Shown here: positions 48,230 to 57,586 of the stretch, one piece after another | Position numbering within the stretch: the first letter of the stretch is position 1 | Layout: each line of letters starts with the position of its first letter | Assembly: GCA_903921785.1 (NCBI GenBank) | Contig: CAIXRH010000053.1 | Span: forward strand, 50,092 to 114,091 | Length of the DNA: 64,000 bases | Source: an uncultured Pseudomonadota bacterium | GTDB lineage: Bacteria; Myxococcota_A; UBA796; SXON01 | Reading direction: 5' to 3' | Notes under the pieces: model-generated | What the model was told of the DNA's origin: nothing | The model's database searches: none | What the model saw: only the letters and a program-made list of their open reading frames with translations | Made by a program: the position numbers and the translations under genes

Positions 48230-49114
48230 GTGGCCCCGGCTCCCCTCTGGCGTCCAGACGTCGTCGCGCGGGTGCGTGCGTTGCACTTGCGTGCGCGTCA
48301 GGTGGTCGCCGGGCTCGGGGTGGGGCCGCGGCGGTCGATCCGCTTGGGGCAGGCGGTGGAGTTCGCCGACTACAAGCCCTACACGCCGGGCGACAACCTC
48401 CGGGACCTCGACTGGCGCGTCCTCGGGCGTCGGGACCGCCTCGTGGTCCGGCGGTACCGCGCCGAGACCGAGATGGGCGCCACGCTGGTGCTCGACGCGT
48501 CGGCGGACCTGGGCTCCACGGCCGAGAAGTGGGAGCAGGCCGTGGCGTACCTCGCCACCGTCGCGTGGTTGTTGTACCTGGAGAACGAGCCGATCGGCCT
48601 GCGCATCGTCGCGGGGGAGGGGATGCCGCTCCGCGCCCTCCCGCCCCGCCGGGGCCGCGGCCACGTGGGGCGGATCTTCGCGCTCCTCGCCGCAACCCGT
48701 CCGGCGGGGCGGGCCGGCCTCGCCCAGGCGTTCACGGAGGTCGGCGCTCGGGCCCACGCGCGCGGGCTCGTGGTCCTCGTGAGCGACTTCATGGAGCCGA
48801 TCGAGGGCTGGGCGTCGTCGCTGGACGCGCTCGTCCGGCGGCGCGCGGACGTTCGGGCGGTGCAGGTCTACGACCAACGGGAGACGTCCCTGGCGTTCGA
48901 CCGCCCGTTGCGTCTGTATTCCCCGGAAGGGGGCGCGGATGAGCCGCTCGATCCGCTCGCCATGCGGGCGGACGTGGAAGCAGAGGCCCAACGTCTGTTC
49001 GCCGAGGTCCGCGCCGCGGTGGCGCGTCGCCGTGGCGTGGTGCGGCTCCTCGAAGCGCGGGGCTCCCTGGTCGACGCGGTCGGGGCGTTCCTCCTCGCCC
49101 GCCAGGCGGCCTAG
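48230..49114 (+). CDS. DUF58 (VWA-like) protein
   Basis: GRRSIRLGQAVEFADYKPYTPGDNLRDLDWRVLGRRDRLVVRRYRAETEMGATLVLDASADLG. Confidence 0.92.
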   Translation: MAPAPLWRPDVVARVRALHLRARQVVAGLGVGPRRSIRLGQAVEFADYKPYTPGDNLRDLDWRVLGRRDRLVVRRYRAETEMGATLVLDASADLGSTAEKWEQAVAYLATVAWLLYLENEPIGLRIVAGEGMPLRALPPRRGRGHVGRIFALLAATRPAGRAGLAQAFTEVGARAHARGLVVLVSDFMEPIEGWASSLDALVRRRADVRAVQVYDQRETSLAFDRPLRLYSPEGGADEPLDPLAMRADVEAEAQRLFAEVRAAVARRRGVVRLLEARGSLVDAVGAFLLARQAA

Positions 49115-51174
49115 TGTCGTTCGCGCTGCTCGCCCCCGCCGCCCTCGCGCTCGCCGCGCTCCTGGCCGGGCCGATCCTCGCGCACCTCGTCCGCCGCAAG
49201 CCCGACGAACGTCGGGCGTACGGGGCGATGTTGTTGCTGGAGCGTCTCAAACGACGGGTGGAGCGTCGGCGTCGGCTGCACGACCGCCTGCTGCTCCTGC
49301 TCCGGCTGCTCGCCGTCGCGCTGTTCATCCTGGCGATTGCTCGCCCAGAAGTGCACCTTCCGGAGACCAACGCCCCCGTCGGGGCTTCGGGTCACGTCGT
49401 CGTGATCCTCGACACCTCGTTGTCGATGGACCAGCGGGCGGGCGGCGAGTCCGCCTTCCTGCGCGCCCAACGGGAGGCGGCCAGGGCGGTGCGTGACCTG
49501 CCGGAAGGAACGTTGGTCGCGGTGTTCGCGGCGGGGCTGCCCCAGGAGCCGCTCGTGCCCACGTGGTCCGCTGACCACGCGCTCGCCGCCTCGCTGATCG
49601 AGGCGGCCCGGCAAGCGGCCGGCGCGACCGACCTGGACGGAGCCCTGACGCAGGCGCGCACGCTGCTGGGCGGCAAGCCCGGAGAGGTCCTGGTGTACAC
49701 GGATGGTTCGGGGCCGGGGAACGTGGCGGCCGCGCAGAACAGCCTCGCGCGGCTCCTCGCCACGGGTTCGGTGATCCTCCCGCGGATGGTCGGGGTTGCC
49801 GACCCGACGAACGTCGTCGTGAGTGATGCGCGGTACGGCGATGGGCTCGAAGGGGGCACGGTCACCGTGAAGGTGCGCAGCTACGGCGCCGCTGCCGTCG
49901 AGGTCCCCGCGACTGTGCAGCTGCCGGACGGCGCGCAGATGACGGTCTTCGTGCAGGTTCCCGGCGCCACGGCAGATGGGCCCGGGGAGGCGACGGCGGC
50001 CGTGACCGTGCCCCGGCAGGCCGCCGGCGGCGTCGCGTCCGTCACGGTCACCGATCCCGGGCTCCCGCAGGACGATGCCCGGTACTTCCACCTGCCGCGG
50101 GTCGGGCAGAGCCGGGTGCTGGTGGTCGACGGCGACCCAGGTTCGTCGCCGACCAAGTCGGAGGTGTACTTCCTGGAGCGGGCGCTGGCGCCCAACACGG
50201 GCGGGGGCGCGGCGCTCGATGTCGTCGCGCCGGCCGGGATCACCAAGCTCACGGAGGGACAGGCGCGCGTCGCCATCGTGGCCAACGTCGGCGATCCCAC
50301 GCCCATGGCGCCGACGCTCATCGACTTCGTGCGGGAAGGTGGCTCGTTGGTCCTCGCCGTCGGGGACAACGTGAGCGCCGCGGTGTGGAATTCGGCTTTG
50401 GCGCCGATCCTCCCGGCCACGCTCTCTCGGCCCCGGGACCTCGCGTCCACGGACACCGAGTCCTCCGGGCTCGCCCTCGCGCCGCCGGGGGTGGACGTGG
50501 AGCTCTTCGAGCCCTTCGCACAAGCGGGCCGCACCGGCTTCGCGCGGGTCCACAGCCGGCGGATCTTCGCGGTCGAGGGCTACGTGGAAGGCGAGGGGAC
50601 CGAGACGCTGCTGCGCTACGAGGGTGGGGCGCCGGCGCTGATCTCGCGAGAGGTCGGGACGGGGCACGTGCTGCTGTGGACCTCCACCCTCGATCTGGGC
50701 TGGTCCAACTTTCCATTGCAGAGCATCTACGCCCCGTTCTGTGCGCGCCTCGTCGGATGGCTGGGCGGGGAGGTCGGCAGCTCAGCGTCCCGGCTGGACG
50801 GAACGGTCGGCCAGCCGGTCGCGGTGCCGCTCCCCGCCGGCCAGGAGCTCTCGGTGACCGGGCCGAGTGGCGAGCGGGTCGGCGTCACCCGGCTCCCAGG
50901 CACGATTCAGTTTGTCCCTGAGGTTCCTGGGGCCTACGCGGTCGGGCGCCCCGGCGAGCCGCCGAGCACGTGGGTGGCGGTCAACGGCAGCCCGCGGGAG
51001 TCGGACGTACGCCCCGACGAGACGATCACGGAGGCCACCACTCGGATCGACCCCGCGAACACCGGACGGGTCGTCCCGCTCGACACGGCCCTCGCGCTTG
51101 CGGCGGCGGTGGCGCTGCTGGCGGCTTCCTGGTTGGGGCGCGGGGCGCTGCCGGCAGAGGAGGGAGGAGCATGA
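49114..51174 (+). CDS. BatA-type membrane protein with VWA domain
   Basis: SFALLAPAALALAALLAGPILAHLVRRK...LLLLLRLLAVALFILAIARP; VVVILDTSLSMD MIDAS; C-terminal TM. Confidence 0.88.
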   Translation: MSFALLAPAALALAALLAGPILAHLVRRKPDERRAYGAMLLLERLKRRVERRRRLHDRLLLLLRLLAVALFILAIARPEVHLPETNAPVGASGHVVVILDTSLSMDQRAGGESAFLRAQREAARAVRDLPEGTLVAVFAAGLPQEPLVPTWSADHALAASLIEAARQAAGATDLDGALTQARTLLGGKPGEVLVYTDGSGPGNVAAAQNSLARLLATGSVILPRMVGVADPTNVVVSDARYGDGLEGGTVTVKVRSYGAAAVEVPATVQLPDGAQMTVFVQVPGATADGPGEATAAVTVPRQAAGGVASVTVTDPGLPQDDARYFHLPRVGQSRVLVVDGDPGSSPTKSEVYFLERALAPNTGGGAALDVVAPAGITKLTEGQARVAIVANVGDPTPMAPTLIDFVREGGSLVLAVGDNVSAAVWNSALAPILPATLSRPRDLASTDTESSGLALAPPGVDVELFEPFAQAGRTGFARVHSRRIFAVEGYVEGEGTETLLRYEGGAPALISREVGTGHVLLWTSTLDLGWSNFPLQSIYAPFCARLVGWLGGEVGSSASRLDGTVGQPVAVPLPAGQELSVTGPSGERVGVTRLPGTIQFVPEVPGAYAVGRPGEPPSTWVAVNGSPRESDVRPDETITEATTRIDPANTGRVVPLDTALALAAAVALLAASWLGRGALPAEEGGA

Positions 51175-51929
51175 GGATCAGCCGCCGAAACGCCCTGCTC
51201 AGCGGCGCCAGCGCCCTGGCCACGCTCGCGACGCGTCCCGCGTGGGCCTTCGGGGACGGCACCCGAATGGACGTCGCCGAGATCATGCTCCCGAGCGGCA
51301 CGGTCTCGCGGCCCAACGCCTGGACGCGCCTGCTGCTCGAGGTCGTGCAGACCACCTCCGTGGAGTGTACGCCCCGCGCCGTGCAGGTCGCGCCGGATGA
51401 TCCTGAGCTCTTCTCACATCCGTTCGCGGTCCTGGTCGGCACGGGCCCGCTCCCGTCGTTGTCGGAGCGCGCCCGAGAGCAGCTCGTGCGCTACCTCAGC
51501 TACGGCGGCTTCTTGTTCGTCGACGATGCGTCGGGCGAGCCGAAGAGTGCCTTCGACGCGAGCTTCCGCCTGCTCGCCCAGGGGTTGTTCCCCACTCGTC
51601 CGCTCGCCGTGCTCAGCGCGGACCACTCGGTTTATCGAAGCTTCTTCCTGCTTCGGGAGCCGGTGGGGAGGGTGGCGCTTCACCGGGTGCTCGAAGGCGT
51701 GCAGCTGGGCTCGATGCACCCGCTCGTCTACAGCCAGGATGACGTCTCCGGGGCGCTTGACCGGCGCGCGGACGGCATGGACCTCTCGGCCTGCGTACCC
51801 GAGGGGGAGCTGCAGCGACGTGAGGCGGTGAAGCTGGCCATCAACCTTGTGCTCTACGCACTCACCTCGAATTACAAGCATGACCAGGCGCATGTGCGGC
51901 GGCTGATGGAAGAGGGGCGCCTCGAATGA
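51171..51929 (+). CDS. DUF4159 protein with Tat-type signal
   Basis: MRISRRNALLSGASALATLATRPAWA; LVRYLSYGGFLFVDDASGEPKSAFDASFR...GVQLGSMHPLVY. Confidence 0.85.
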   Translation: MRISRRNALLSGASALATLATRPAWAFGDGTRMDVAEIMLPSGTVSRPNAWTRLLLEVVQTTSVECTPRAVQVAPDDPELFSHPFAVLVGTGPLPSLSERAREQLVRYLSYGGFLFVDDASGEPKSAFDASFRLLAQGLFPTRPLAVLSADHSVYRSFFLLREPVGRVALHRVLEGVQLGSMHPLVYSQDDVSGALDRRADGMDLSACVPEGELQRREAVKLAINLVLYALTSNYKHDQAHVRRLMEEGRLE

Positions 51930-54169
51930 TCGACTGGCTCACCGGCGGCGGCCTCTTTTCCTCGGGGCACCTGGTGATCACCGGGGCGCCGTGGGCGATG
52001 GTCGTGGCCGTCGTGCTCTCCGTGCTGGCGCTGTGGCTCGCGGCGCGACCCGGGCCGATCGCGGGCCGGTGGGCGGAGCTCACCCTCACGGCCGTCGGTT
52101 GCCTGGCGCTGGTGGCGCTGGCTGCTCGCCCGGTGTGGCTCGCCGAGGGTGAGAGGACGGAGCCGGGCCGCGTGGTGGTGCTCGTGGACGCGTCACGGAG
52201 CATGGGCATCACCGAACCGGATGGTTCCACCCGATTCGCGGCGGCGCTCGCGCTGGCCCACCGGATCGACGGGGCGGAGGTGTACCACTTCGGCGGCGAT
52301 CTTCGCCCCGGCGAGCCTGCCCTGCCGGACCTCGACGCGACGGACATCGCCGGTGCGCTCCAGGGCATCACCCGTCGATACGCCGGGGAGAAGCTGGCGT
52401 CGGTGGTGCTCATCACCGATGGGATCGACCGCGGCGGCCTGGTGACCACGGCGGAGGACGGCACCCGCACGATCGACCGGACCGCGCTCCCCGCGCAGCT
52501 CTCTGGGCCGCTCACGGTGTACCAGGTCGGCCGCGAGCGCGCGGTCGGTGACGTGTCGGTCGTCGACGTGCACGCGGGCTCGTTCGCGTTCCTTCGCGCC
52601 CCGTTCAGCATCGAGGTGGAGGTGGCGGCCACGGGGGTGAAGCTCGACGCCGTGCCGGTCACGCTGACCCGCAACGGTCAGCCCGCCGGGAGCCGGCGCA
52701 TCACGCTCGACGAGCAGGGGCACGGGCGCGCGGTCTTCGAGATCACCCCGGACACCCCCGGGAGATTCGTCTACGAAGCGTCGGTGCCCGTCCCGGAAGG
52801 GGACATGGTGCCCTCGAACAACAGCCTCTCTCGGGCGGTGCGGGTCGTTCGCGACCGGGTGCGGGTGCTCCAGGTGTGCGGCTCGCCATCGATGGACCAG
52901 AAGTTCATGCGGCTGTTCCTGAAGGAGGACCCGGGGATCGATCTCGTCTCCTTCTTCATCCTCCGCACCCAGGCCGACATGGGCTCCGGCTACAGCCCCG
53001 ACGAGCTCTCGCTCATCGAGTTCCCGTACCGCCGACTGTTCGACGACGACCTCTCGACCTTCGATTTGGTGATCCTGCAGAACTTCGACTACGCGCCCTA
53101 CTTCGAACACGACGCGCCGACCCTCCTCGGCAACCTCGCGGAGTACGTACGAAACGGCGGCGCCATCGCCTTCCTCGGCGGCGACCGAAGCTTCGACCTT
53201 GGGAAGTACGCTGACACCGCCCTCGCCGACGTGCTCCCCGTCACCCTCGGTGTGCCTGGGGACGCGGTGGACCTCGCCCCGTTCAGCCCGACGCTCACCG
53301 AGGCGGGCGCCCGCCATCCGGTGACCCGCCTCGTCGGGGATCCAGCCGAGAACCAGGCCCTCTGGGCGCGGCTGCCCGCCCTGGACGGCACCAACCTCAG
53401 CCTCGGCCCCGCGAAGGACGCCGCGGTGCTCCTGGAGCACCCGTCGCTGAAGGCCGGCGCCGGGCCGCTGCCCGTCCTCGCCGTGCGGCAGGTGGGACTG
53501 GGCCGCACGATGTCGCTTTCGGTGGACAGCTCGTGGCGATGGTCCTTCGCGGAGGCCGGAAAGGGCGGGGGCAATCAGGCGTACCTTCGGTTCTGGAAGT
53601 CGGCGATGCGCTGGCTCGTCGGCGACCCGGACGATCAGGCCGTGGTGCTCGACCTGCCGCGGGAGAACGTGGAGCCCGACGAGCCGCTTCGGGCGTCCGT
53701 GCAGGTGCGCGACGCCGGCTTCCAGCCGGTCGCCGGAGCGACGGTCCGCGGCGCCGTGGACAGCGCGGAGGGTAGCGTCGGGGTGGATGTGCAGACGGAC
53801 GCGTCGGGGGTGGCGACGTTCGAGGTCCCCACGGCGAAACGCGGCGCACATCGGGTCAAGATCACCGCGACCACGGCCGATGGACGGAGCCTGGGGGCCG
53901 CCGAGACCGTGTACGCCGTCGTGACCCGAGACCCCGAGCTCGACCGGGTGACCCCGGATGGAGAGGCCCTGCGGGCGCTCGCCAGCTCAGTCGGCGGTCG
54001 CTTCGTCGGTCCCGACGGCTACACGGAGCCGCTGGTGGACCCGGAGGCGGGGCGCGTCGTTCGGGATCGTCGGGAGAGTCCGCTCTGGGCCGCTCCGGGC
54101 CTCGGCATCGTCTTCGGTGGAACCGTTTCGATCGCGTGGTGGCTCCGCCGCCGCGGCGGTCGACGTTAG
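51926..54169 (+). CDS. VWA / glutamine amidotransferase-like membrane protein
   Basis: N-terminal TMs; VVVLVDASRSMG MIDAS; LLGNLAEYVRNGGAIAFLGGDRSF GATase-like; C-terminal TM. Confidence 0.85.
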   Translation: MIDWLTGGGLFSSGHLVITGAPWAMVVAVVLSVLALWLAARPGPIAGRWAELTLTAVGCLALVALAARPVWLAEGERTEPGRVVVLVDASRSMGITEPDGSTRFAAALALAHRIDGAEVYHFGGDLRPGEPALPDLDATDIAGALQGITRRYAGEKLASVVLITDGIDRGGLVTTAEDGTRTIDRTALPAQLSGPLTVYQVGRERAVGDVSVVDVHAGSFAFLRAPFSIEVEVAATGVKLDAVPVTLTRNGQPAGSRRITLDEQGHGRAVFEITPDTPGRFVYEASVPVPEGDMVPSNNSLSRAVRVVRDRVRVLQVCGSPSMDQKFMRLFLKEDPGIDLVSFFILRTQADMGSGYSPDELSLIEFPYRRLFDDDLSTFDLVILQNFDYAPYFEHDAPTLLGNLAEYVRNGGAIAFLGGDRSFDLGKYADTALADVLPVTLGVPGDAVDLAPFSPTLTEAGARHPVTRLVGDPAENQALWARLPALDGTNLSLGPAKDAAVLLEHPSLKAGAGPLPVLAVRQVGLGRTMSLSVDSSWRWSFAEAGKGGGNQAYLRFWKSAMRWLVGDPDDQAVVLDLPRENVEPDEPLRASVQVRDAGFQPVAGATVRGAVDSAEGSVGVDVQTDASGVATFEVPTAKRGAHRVKITATTADGRSLGAAETVYAVVTRDPELDRVTPDGEALRALASSVGGRFVGPDGYTEPLVDPEAGRVVRDRRESPLWAAPGLGIVFGGTVSIAWWLRRRGGRR

Positions 54170-54178
54170 GGAGGGTCA

Positions 54179-54697
54179 ATGCTTCTGCCGCTCATCCTGT
54201 CGACTGCGTTTGCCGGGGACCCCGTACGCTGCACGGCCACCATCTCCACCCCCACCGAGGGGTGCAACCTCCGGGATTCGTTCACCGTCACGTCGGGTGG
54301 GCGCACCGAGGCGGCCGCGACCCGCGCCGCTCGGAAGGCGCTCAAGGACGCGTTGATGAAGTCGAGCGCGGCGTTCTACGCAGCGCAACCCGCGGCCAAC
54401 GCCAAGGAGACGGTGGCGTGCGAGGCGCTCGTGGAAGGCGCCTACGTCGACTGTTTCCCCGAAGCCGGGCTGGCTGCGGACAAATACTGCTTCGTCACCC
54501 TCGCCGCCCCCGACTGTTGGGACGACACGGTTTTGGAGGTGGAAGCGCCGGGGTGGAAGGCCTTCGACGCGGGTCGGAAGACCATGTGCGACGCTGTGGA
54601 TGCACGCGCCGTCAAGCTCAACTACCCCGACGTCGAAGCGCGGCGGATCAAGTGCGCCGCCGCTTGCGCGACCCATACGCTGGTCCGCTGCCCCTGA
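54179..54697 (+). CDS. Hypothetical secreted Cys-rich protein
   Basis: MLLPLILSTAFAGDPVRC signal peptide; multiple cysteines. Confidence 0.6.
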   Translation: MLLPLILSTAFAGDPVRCTATISTPTEGCNLRDSFTVTSGGRTEAAATRAARKALKDALMKSSAAFYAAQPAANAKETVACEALVEGAYVDCFPEAGLAADKYCFVTLAAPDCWDDTVLEVEAPGWKAFDAGRKTMCDAVDARAVKLNYPDVEARRIKCAAACATHTLVRCP

Positions 54698-54716
54698 GGC
54701 GCGCGGAGGCTTCCTG

Positions 54717-55013
54717 CTACGGCGTTCCTTCGGGGAACCGGTAGACGGTGCTGTGCTCCGGCACGAGGAGCAGCTCTTCGGCGGCCGCGCGCGACTGCGT
54801 GCCGGGATCGTCTCGCAGGCGGGCAACCTCCCGCTCCAACGAGGCGTTCTCGCCCTGCACGAGGTCCAACCGGCGCTCGGTCTTCGCGAGGTCGGCCGTG
54901 AGCTCGCGGTGTTTCACGAGGCCGTTTTCGCCCCAGACGGCGAGATAGAGGATCACCCCCACCACGACGGTAGGGAGGACGTTCCAGAGGAGGCGTTGCT
55001 GGAGGATGTCCAT
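54717..55013 (-). CDS. FtsB/DivIC-like septum formation initiator
   Basis: Single TM then coiled coil: VVVGVILYLAVWGENGLVKHRELTADLAKTERRLDLVQGENASLEREVARLRDDP. Confidence 0.75.
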   Translation of the reverse strand: MDILQQRLLWNVLPTVVVGVILYLAVWGENGLVKHRELTADLAKTERRLDLVQGENASLEREVARLRDDPGTQSRAAAEELLLVPEHSTVYRFPEGTP

Positions 55014-55052
55014 CTTGACGCGTAAAGGGTATCACGGGCGCGGCGGTGCGCA

Positions 55053-56126
55053 ATGATCTCCGCAGCGTCCGTGCGCAACTTCCTGATGGGCCTCGCGGTG
55101 GTGGGCCTCGGGAGCGGCTGCGGAGTGCGGTACGTGGCCGCCAGCGCAAGCTACGAGCTGGAGCTGCTCACCAAGGCCGAGCCGGTGGCGGTGTCCTTGG
55201 CCTCGGGGCGGCTCTCGGCGGGGCAGGAGCAGCGGCTGCGGCTCTTCGCCGAGGTCAAGGCCTTCGGGGCCACGCTCGGGCTGCACGCCACCCGGAACTA
55301 CTCCACGTACTCGCGCACCTGGGATCGGCGCATCTGGAACCTCTCGGCCTGTCCGCCGCTGTCGTTCGCCTCCCGCACCTGGAGCTTTCCGATCGTGGGT
55401 CGCGTGCCCTACCTCGGCTTCTTCTCCGACATGGATGTCGCGGTTGAACGATCGAAGCTTGAAGGGGAGGGGTACGAGGTGGCGGTGCGGGAGGTCGGGG
55501 CCTTCTCCACGCTCGGGTGGTTCCGCGACCCGATCCTCCCCACGATGCTCACCTGGGACGAAGCGCGCATCGCCGAGACGGTCTCCCACGAGCTCGCCCA
55601 CGCGACCCTCTGGATTCCCGGATCCGTAGACTTCAACGAGAGCTTCGCCAGCGTCGTGGGGGAGACGGCCGGCGACCGATACCTGGTGCACAAGTACGGG
55701 GAGGGGAGCGAGCCCGTGCGCGATGCCCGCGATCGCGACCACGACTGGCGGATCTTCCAGACGTTGCTCCTGGGTCTCTACGAGGACCTCGACGTCCTCT
55801 ACCGCGACCCGCTCCTCCCGGACGCTGAGAGGCTCGCGCGTAAGGCGGCGCTGTACGGCAGCCTCCCCGATCGGGTTTTGGCCTCGGAGATCCGCCAGCC
55901 GGCGCGGTGGGCGCGCTACGCCAAGGACCGCCCTTGGAACAACGCCAGCCTCGCGCAGCTACGCACCTACAACCGCGGCGACGACGACTTCGCGGCGCTT
56001 CTCCGCCACTGTGCGGGAGAACTCCGCCGCTTCATCCCGGCGGTCCGGGCGATCACCCACGGCGCCCGCGACCCGTTTGCGGCGCTCCAGGCCGCGGCGG
56101 GAACGACGGCCTGTCCAGCGAATTGA
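55053..56126 (+). CDS. Predicted aminopeptidase-type zinc metalloprotease
   Basis: GCGVRYVAASASYELELLTKAEPV; SHELAHATLWIPGSVDFNESFASVVGE. Confidence 0.85.
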   Translation: MISAASVRNFLMGLAVVGLGSGCGVRYVAASASYELELLTKAEPVAVSLASGRLSAGQEQRLRLFAEVKAFGATLGLHATRNYSTYSRTWDRRIWNLSACPPLSFASRTWSFPIVGRVPYLGFFSDMDVAVERSKLEGEGYEVAVREVGAFSTLGWFRDPILPTMLTWDEARIAETVSHELAHATLWIPGSVDFNESFASVVGETAGDRYLVHKYGEGSEPVRDARDRDHDWRIFQTLLLGLYEDLDVLYRDPLLPDAERLARKAALYGSLPDRVLASEIRQPARWARYAKDRPWNNASLAQLRTYNRGDDDFAALLRHCAGELRRFIPAVRAITHGARDPFAALQAAAGTTACPAN

Positions 56127-56283
56127 CCGCGCATCGCCGTCGAGGTTGAGGCGGCAGGACCGTTCGTCGTTCCGACATTTTTTGGCACGGGGTCCGGTCA
56201 CGGGCGCGGTGTTCGGTCGCTCCCGCTCCCCCGGGTCCCCGGCTCGCGGGGCACGGTGCTGCGGCGGCGCTGGCGGCCCGAGG

Positions 56284-56366
56284 AGCCATTCTCGCCGCCG
56301 GTCGCCCCTCGACCACCGAGCGGTCCCGGGCGGCAGGGCGGTGGAGCGCCTCCAGCCCGTTCGCAC
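56284..56366 (+). repeat. Dispersed intergenic repeat, copy 7
   Basis: gagccattctcgccgccggtcgcccctcgaccaccgagcggtcccgggcggcagggcggtggagcgcctccagccc. Confidence 0.65.
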
Positions 56367-56445
56367 CTTCGCCCGCTTCTCCGCTGACGATGGGCGGGTC
56401 TCCACCCGGGCCGTGCCGATGCGGGAACCGCCGCATCCCGGCGTT

Positions 56446-56515
56446 GTCCGACAATCCGGACGTGCTCCCCGTCGCGCGGTGTCCGATTTTTTTGACAGCG
56501 TCCGGACACGCGGAC
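56446..56515. promoter_or_regulatory. GTCCG/CGGAC half-site cluster, candidate activator-binding region
   Basis: GTCCG 56446, CGGAC 56457, GTGTCCG 56479-56485, CGGACAC 56503-56509, CGGAC 56511; perfect 7-bp arms in one pair. Confidence 0.4.
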
Positions 56516-56625
56516 GCCGCACCGGCGCTCTCAAGTCGGCTCATCGGCCGGCCGATCCCCGTCTGGAGGCCTTTCTTCGGAAATTCCAACAACGAGTGAC
56601 ACTGCATGACCGCCTTCGCCGCGCG

Positions 56626-56641
56626 TGGCACAGCCCTTGCA
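56626..56641 (+). promoter_or_regulatory. Sigma-54 (-24/-12) promoter
   Basis: TGGCAC-AGCCC-TTGCA matches TGGCACN5TTGCW. Confidence 0.75.
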
Positions 56642-56677
56642 AAAGTCCTTGACGAACCCCGCACAGGAGGACGACCC

Positions 56678-57556
56678 ATGGGCTTCGCATCACCTTCGGC
56701 TCGCTCGGTCCCGCTCGCCGACGGCAACGTCCTCCTCAACAAGTACCTCAAGCGGATGGGAGAGATCCCGCTGCTCTCCCGCGACGACGAGGTGGAGGTC
56801 GCCCGCCGGATCGACTCGGGCGGCCCCGACTCCCAGCTGGCGCGCGCCGAGCTGGTCAACGCCAACCTGCGCCTCGTGGTCAGCATCGCGAAGCAGTACA
56901 CCTACCGCGGCATCCCGCTCTCCGACCTCATCCAGGAAGGGAACATCGGGCTGATGAAGGCCACGGAGAAGTTCGATCATACCCGCGGGTTCAAGTTCTC
57001 CACCTACGCGTCCTGGTGGATTCGCCAGAGCATCATCCGCGCCGTCGAGAGCCAGTGCCGGACCATCCGCATCCCGATCTACAAGCTCGAGATCGTGAAC
57101 AAGGTCCACCAGCTCCAGAAGGAGATGTTCCAGACCCACGGCGTGGAGGCCACGCTCGACGAGATCGCGGTCCGCCTCGGCATCGACGTGGACAAGCTCG
57201 AAGCCCTGATGAAGCTCACCCGCGAGCCGGTGAGCCTCGACGCCCCGCTCAGCGAAGACAGCGACACCACGATCGGCGACTTCGTGGAGAACCCCAACGC
57301 CCAGCTTCCCAGCGCCGCGCTGGAGGAGTCCGCTCTCCGCAACGAGATCGAGGAGGTGCTCGCCTCCCTGTCGCCGCGCGAAGAGAAGGTCGTTCGGATG
57401 CGCTACGGCATCGGCGAGCCGATGAGCTACTCGCTGGAAGAGATCGGCAGCCAGTTCTGCCTCACCCGCGAGCGCATCCGCCAGATCGAGATCAAGGCGC
57501 TCCGCAAGCTCCGCACCTCGCGGCGCCGGAAGAACCTGGAGAGCTTCGTCGACTGA
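56678..57556 (+). CDS. RNA polymerase sigma factor, sigma-70 group 2
   Basis: SD aggagg; YLKRMGEIPLLSRDDEVEVARRI; NLRLVVSIAKQYTYRGIPLSDLIQEGNIGLMKATEKFDHTRGFKFSTYASWWIRQSI; LTRERIRQIEIKALRKLR. Confidence 0.95.
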   Translation: MGFASPSARSVPLADGNVLLNKYLKRMGEIPLLSRDDEVEVARRIDSGGPDSQLARAELVNANLRLVVSIAKQYTYRGIPLSDLIQEGNIGLMKATEKFDHTRGFKFSTYASWWIRQSIIRAVESQCRTIRIPIYKLEIVNKVHQLQKEMFQTHGVEATLDEIAVRLGIDVDKLEALMKLTREPVSLDAPLSEDSDTTIGDFVENPNAQLPSAALEESALRNEIEEVLASLSPREEKVVRMRYGIGEPMSYSLEEIGSQFCLTRERIRQIEIKALRKLRTSRRRKNLESFVD

Positions 57557-57562
57557 GGCGGG

Positions 57563-57584
57563 CTCGCCGGGGGCCCTCCCGAGG
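57563..57584. terminator. Short GC hairpin between convergent genes
   Basis: ggccctcccgagggcc inverted repeat, no T-tract. Confidence 0.35.
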
Positions 57585-57586
57585 GC

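Noticed and set aside
45690-48695. 1001-aa minus-strand ORF
   Set aside because: Antisense to well-supported gluzincin, MoxR and DUF58 genes; Arg/His/Gly-rich with no motif
56157-56200. cgtcgttccgacattttttgg as an intrinsic terminator after the aminopeptidase gene
   Set aside because: Only a 4-bp stem before the T run; too weak to annotate with confidence
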